Translations under genes and position numbers: made by a program | Origin: Phycisphaerales bacterium | GTDB taxonomy: Bacteria > Planctomycetota > Phycisphaerae > Phycisphaerales > UBA1924 | Direction of reading: 5' to 3' | Assembly: GCA_017640485.1 (NCBI GenBank) | Contig: JAEPQP010000016.1 | Coordinates: forward strand, 1-34,381 | DNA length: 34,381 nt | Notes under the pieces: generated by a model | The model's database searches: none | What the model saw: only the letters and a program-made list of their open reading frames with translations | What the model was told of the DNA's origin: nothing | Part shown: one piece after another, positions 33,638 to 34,381 of the stretch | Layout of the letters: each line of letters starts with the position of its first letter | Numbering within the stretch: the stretch's first letter is position 1

Positions 33638-34381
33638 ATGTACACCCAAATGAAACCACTCCGTTCGATCTGTACCGCTGCAGTGCTTGCTGTGACCGGG
33701 CTCTGTACTTCTGTGGCCGATGCTCAGCAGCAGGTGCCGTCCAAAGTCGATGTCTCTTGGAACCGGTACTACGACGCCGACGAGATGAACACGATCATCA
33801 AAGATCTGGTGAACGCGTATCCCGAGCTGCTCACGCTCGAATCGCTGGGAAAGAGCGAGCAGGGACGCGACATGTGGCTCATCACGCTCAACAACCCCAA
33901 GACCGGTGAAGCGTCCGAAAAACCAGCGTTGTACATCGATGGGAATGTCCACGGCAATGAAATCCAAGCCATGGAAACCGTCCTCTACTCGATCTGGTAC
34001 CTCACGAAGAGCTACGGCGAAGTGGATCAACTCACCGAACTGATCGATCGCGTCGCGTTCTACTTCGTCCCCTCAGTGAATCCGGATGGTCGCGCCGAGT
34101 GGTTTGCCAATCCCAATACACCCCACTCTGCTCGTACGGGTCAGCGTCCCACCGACAACGACTACGACGGGCTGCTCGACGAGGACGGCCCAGAGGATCT
34201 CGACGGGGACGGGAGCATCACCCAGATGTGGAAACTCGATCCCAACGGAAGTTTCCGACGCAATGAAGTCGATCCCCGGATCATCGAGCGCGCGCCGGAG
34301 GGCACTCAGGGAACCCTGACCCGACTGGGATCCGAAGGCATCGACAATGACGGCGATGGAAGGATCAACGAGGACGGTCCA
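33638..34381 (+). CDS. Exported M14 zinc carboxypeptidase (partial, runs off the right edge)
   Basis: The first 248 codons are present; no stop occurs before the window end. The signal peptide reads MYTQMKPLRSICTAAVLAV with likely cleavage near ADA (29). The M14 domain starts near 40 and has zinc ligands His105 and Glu108 in GNVHGNE, with VPSVNPDGR further on. Asp/Gly-rich loops (DNDYDGLLDEDGPEDLDGDG at about 180-200, and DNDGDGRINEDGP at the edge) are inserted into the domain and resemble calcium-binding loops. AGGAG lies 6 nt before the ATG, and the start follows the previous stop by 1 nt, so the two M14 genes form an operon. The third His and catalytic Glu would lie beyond the window. Confidence 0.88.
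   Translation, partial: MYTQMKPLRSICTAAVLAVTGLCTSVADAQQQVPSKVDVSWNRYYDADEMNTIIKDLVNAYPELLTLESLGKSEQGRDMWLITLNNPKTGEASEKPALYIDGNVHGNEIQAMETVLYSIWYLTKSYGEVDQLTELIDRVAFYFVPSVNPDGRAEWFANPNTPHSARTGQRPTDNDYDGLLDEDGPEDLDGDGSITQMWKLDPNGSFRRNEVDPRIIERAPEGTQGTLTRLGSEGIDNDGDGRINEDGP

Overview
The window reads as a chromosomal segment from a Planctomycetota bacterium, most likely of the Phycisphaerae. This is inferred from three things: a secreted protease with a C-terminal dockerin-like tail ending in a Gly-Cys pair, several large Ser/Thr kinases with periplasmic beta-propellers, and M14 carboxypeptidases with Asp/Gly-rich DEDGP loops. No rRNA or other phylogenetic marker is present, apart from the slowly evolving infA, so this is not proof.

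Layout. Positions 1-1070 hold two small genes in visibly AT-rich DNA: a one-pass membrane protein and a small helix-turn-helix protein. From 1171 to 6431 there are housekeeping genes: a diacylglycerol-kinase-family lipid kinase, a divergent map-trpA pair overlapping by 4 bp, and a convergent cystathionine beta-synthase / gamma-lyase pair for reverse transsulfuration. Two tRNA genes follow, Ile (CAU) at 6508 and Gly (CCC) at 6677.

Positions 6893-19474 form the most striking region. An FHA-GAF-PP2C phosphatase is read leftward. Head to head with it, four tandem paralogous membrane Ser/Thr kinases are read rightward, each overlapping the next by exactly 4 nt. The kinase domains form a patchwork of shared nucleotide blocks, while the periplasmic propellers have diverged. 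This cassette is bracketed by the intact tRNA-Gly(CCC) gene and a second copy of only the 3' half of a tRNA-Gly(CCC) at 19670-19711, in the same orientation and starting at the anticodon loop. That is the usual footprint of integration into a tRNA gene, although no integrase gene is left. A cluster of four TGCACTACA / TGTAGTGC repeats lies just inside the left border.

From 19827 to 34381 there are two exported peptidases (an S1 protease with propeptide and dockerin-like tail, and an S9 prolyl-oligopeptidase-like enzyme), translation factor IF-1, a translationally coupled aminotransferase / glycerate 2-kinase pair, tRNA-Asn, a nitronate-monooxygenase/PfaD-like flavoprotein and a RhlE-type DEAD-box helicase. 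The window ends with two adjacent M14 carboxypeptidase genes. The first has lost the zinc-binding His and Glu and is probably a pseudopeptidase. The second keeps them and runs off the right edge.

The leading candidate for something undescribed is the tRNA-bracketed signalling cassette: four coupled transmembrane kinases with different sensors and one FHA-bearing phosphatase. The second is the pseudopeptidase / active-peptidase M14 pair.
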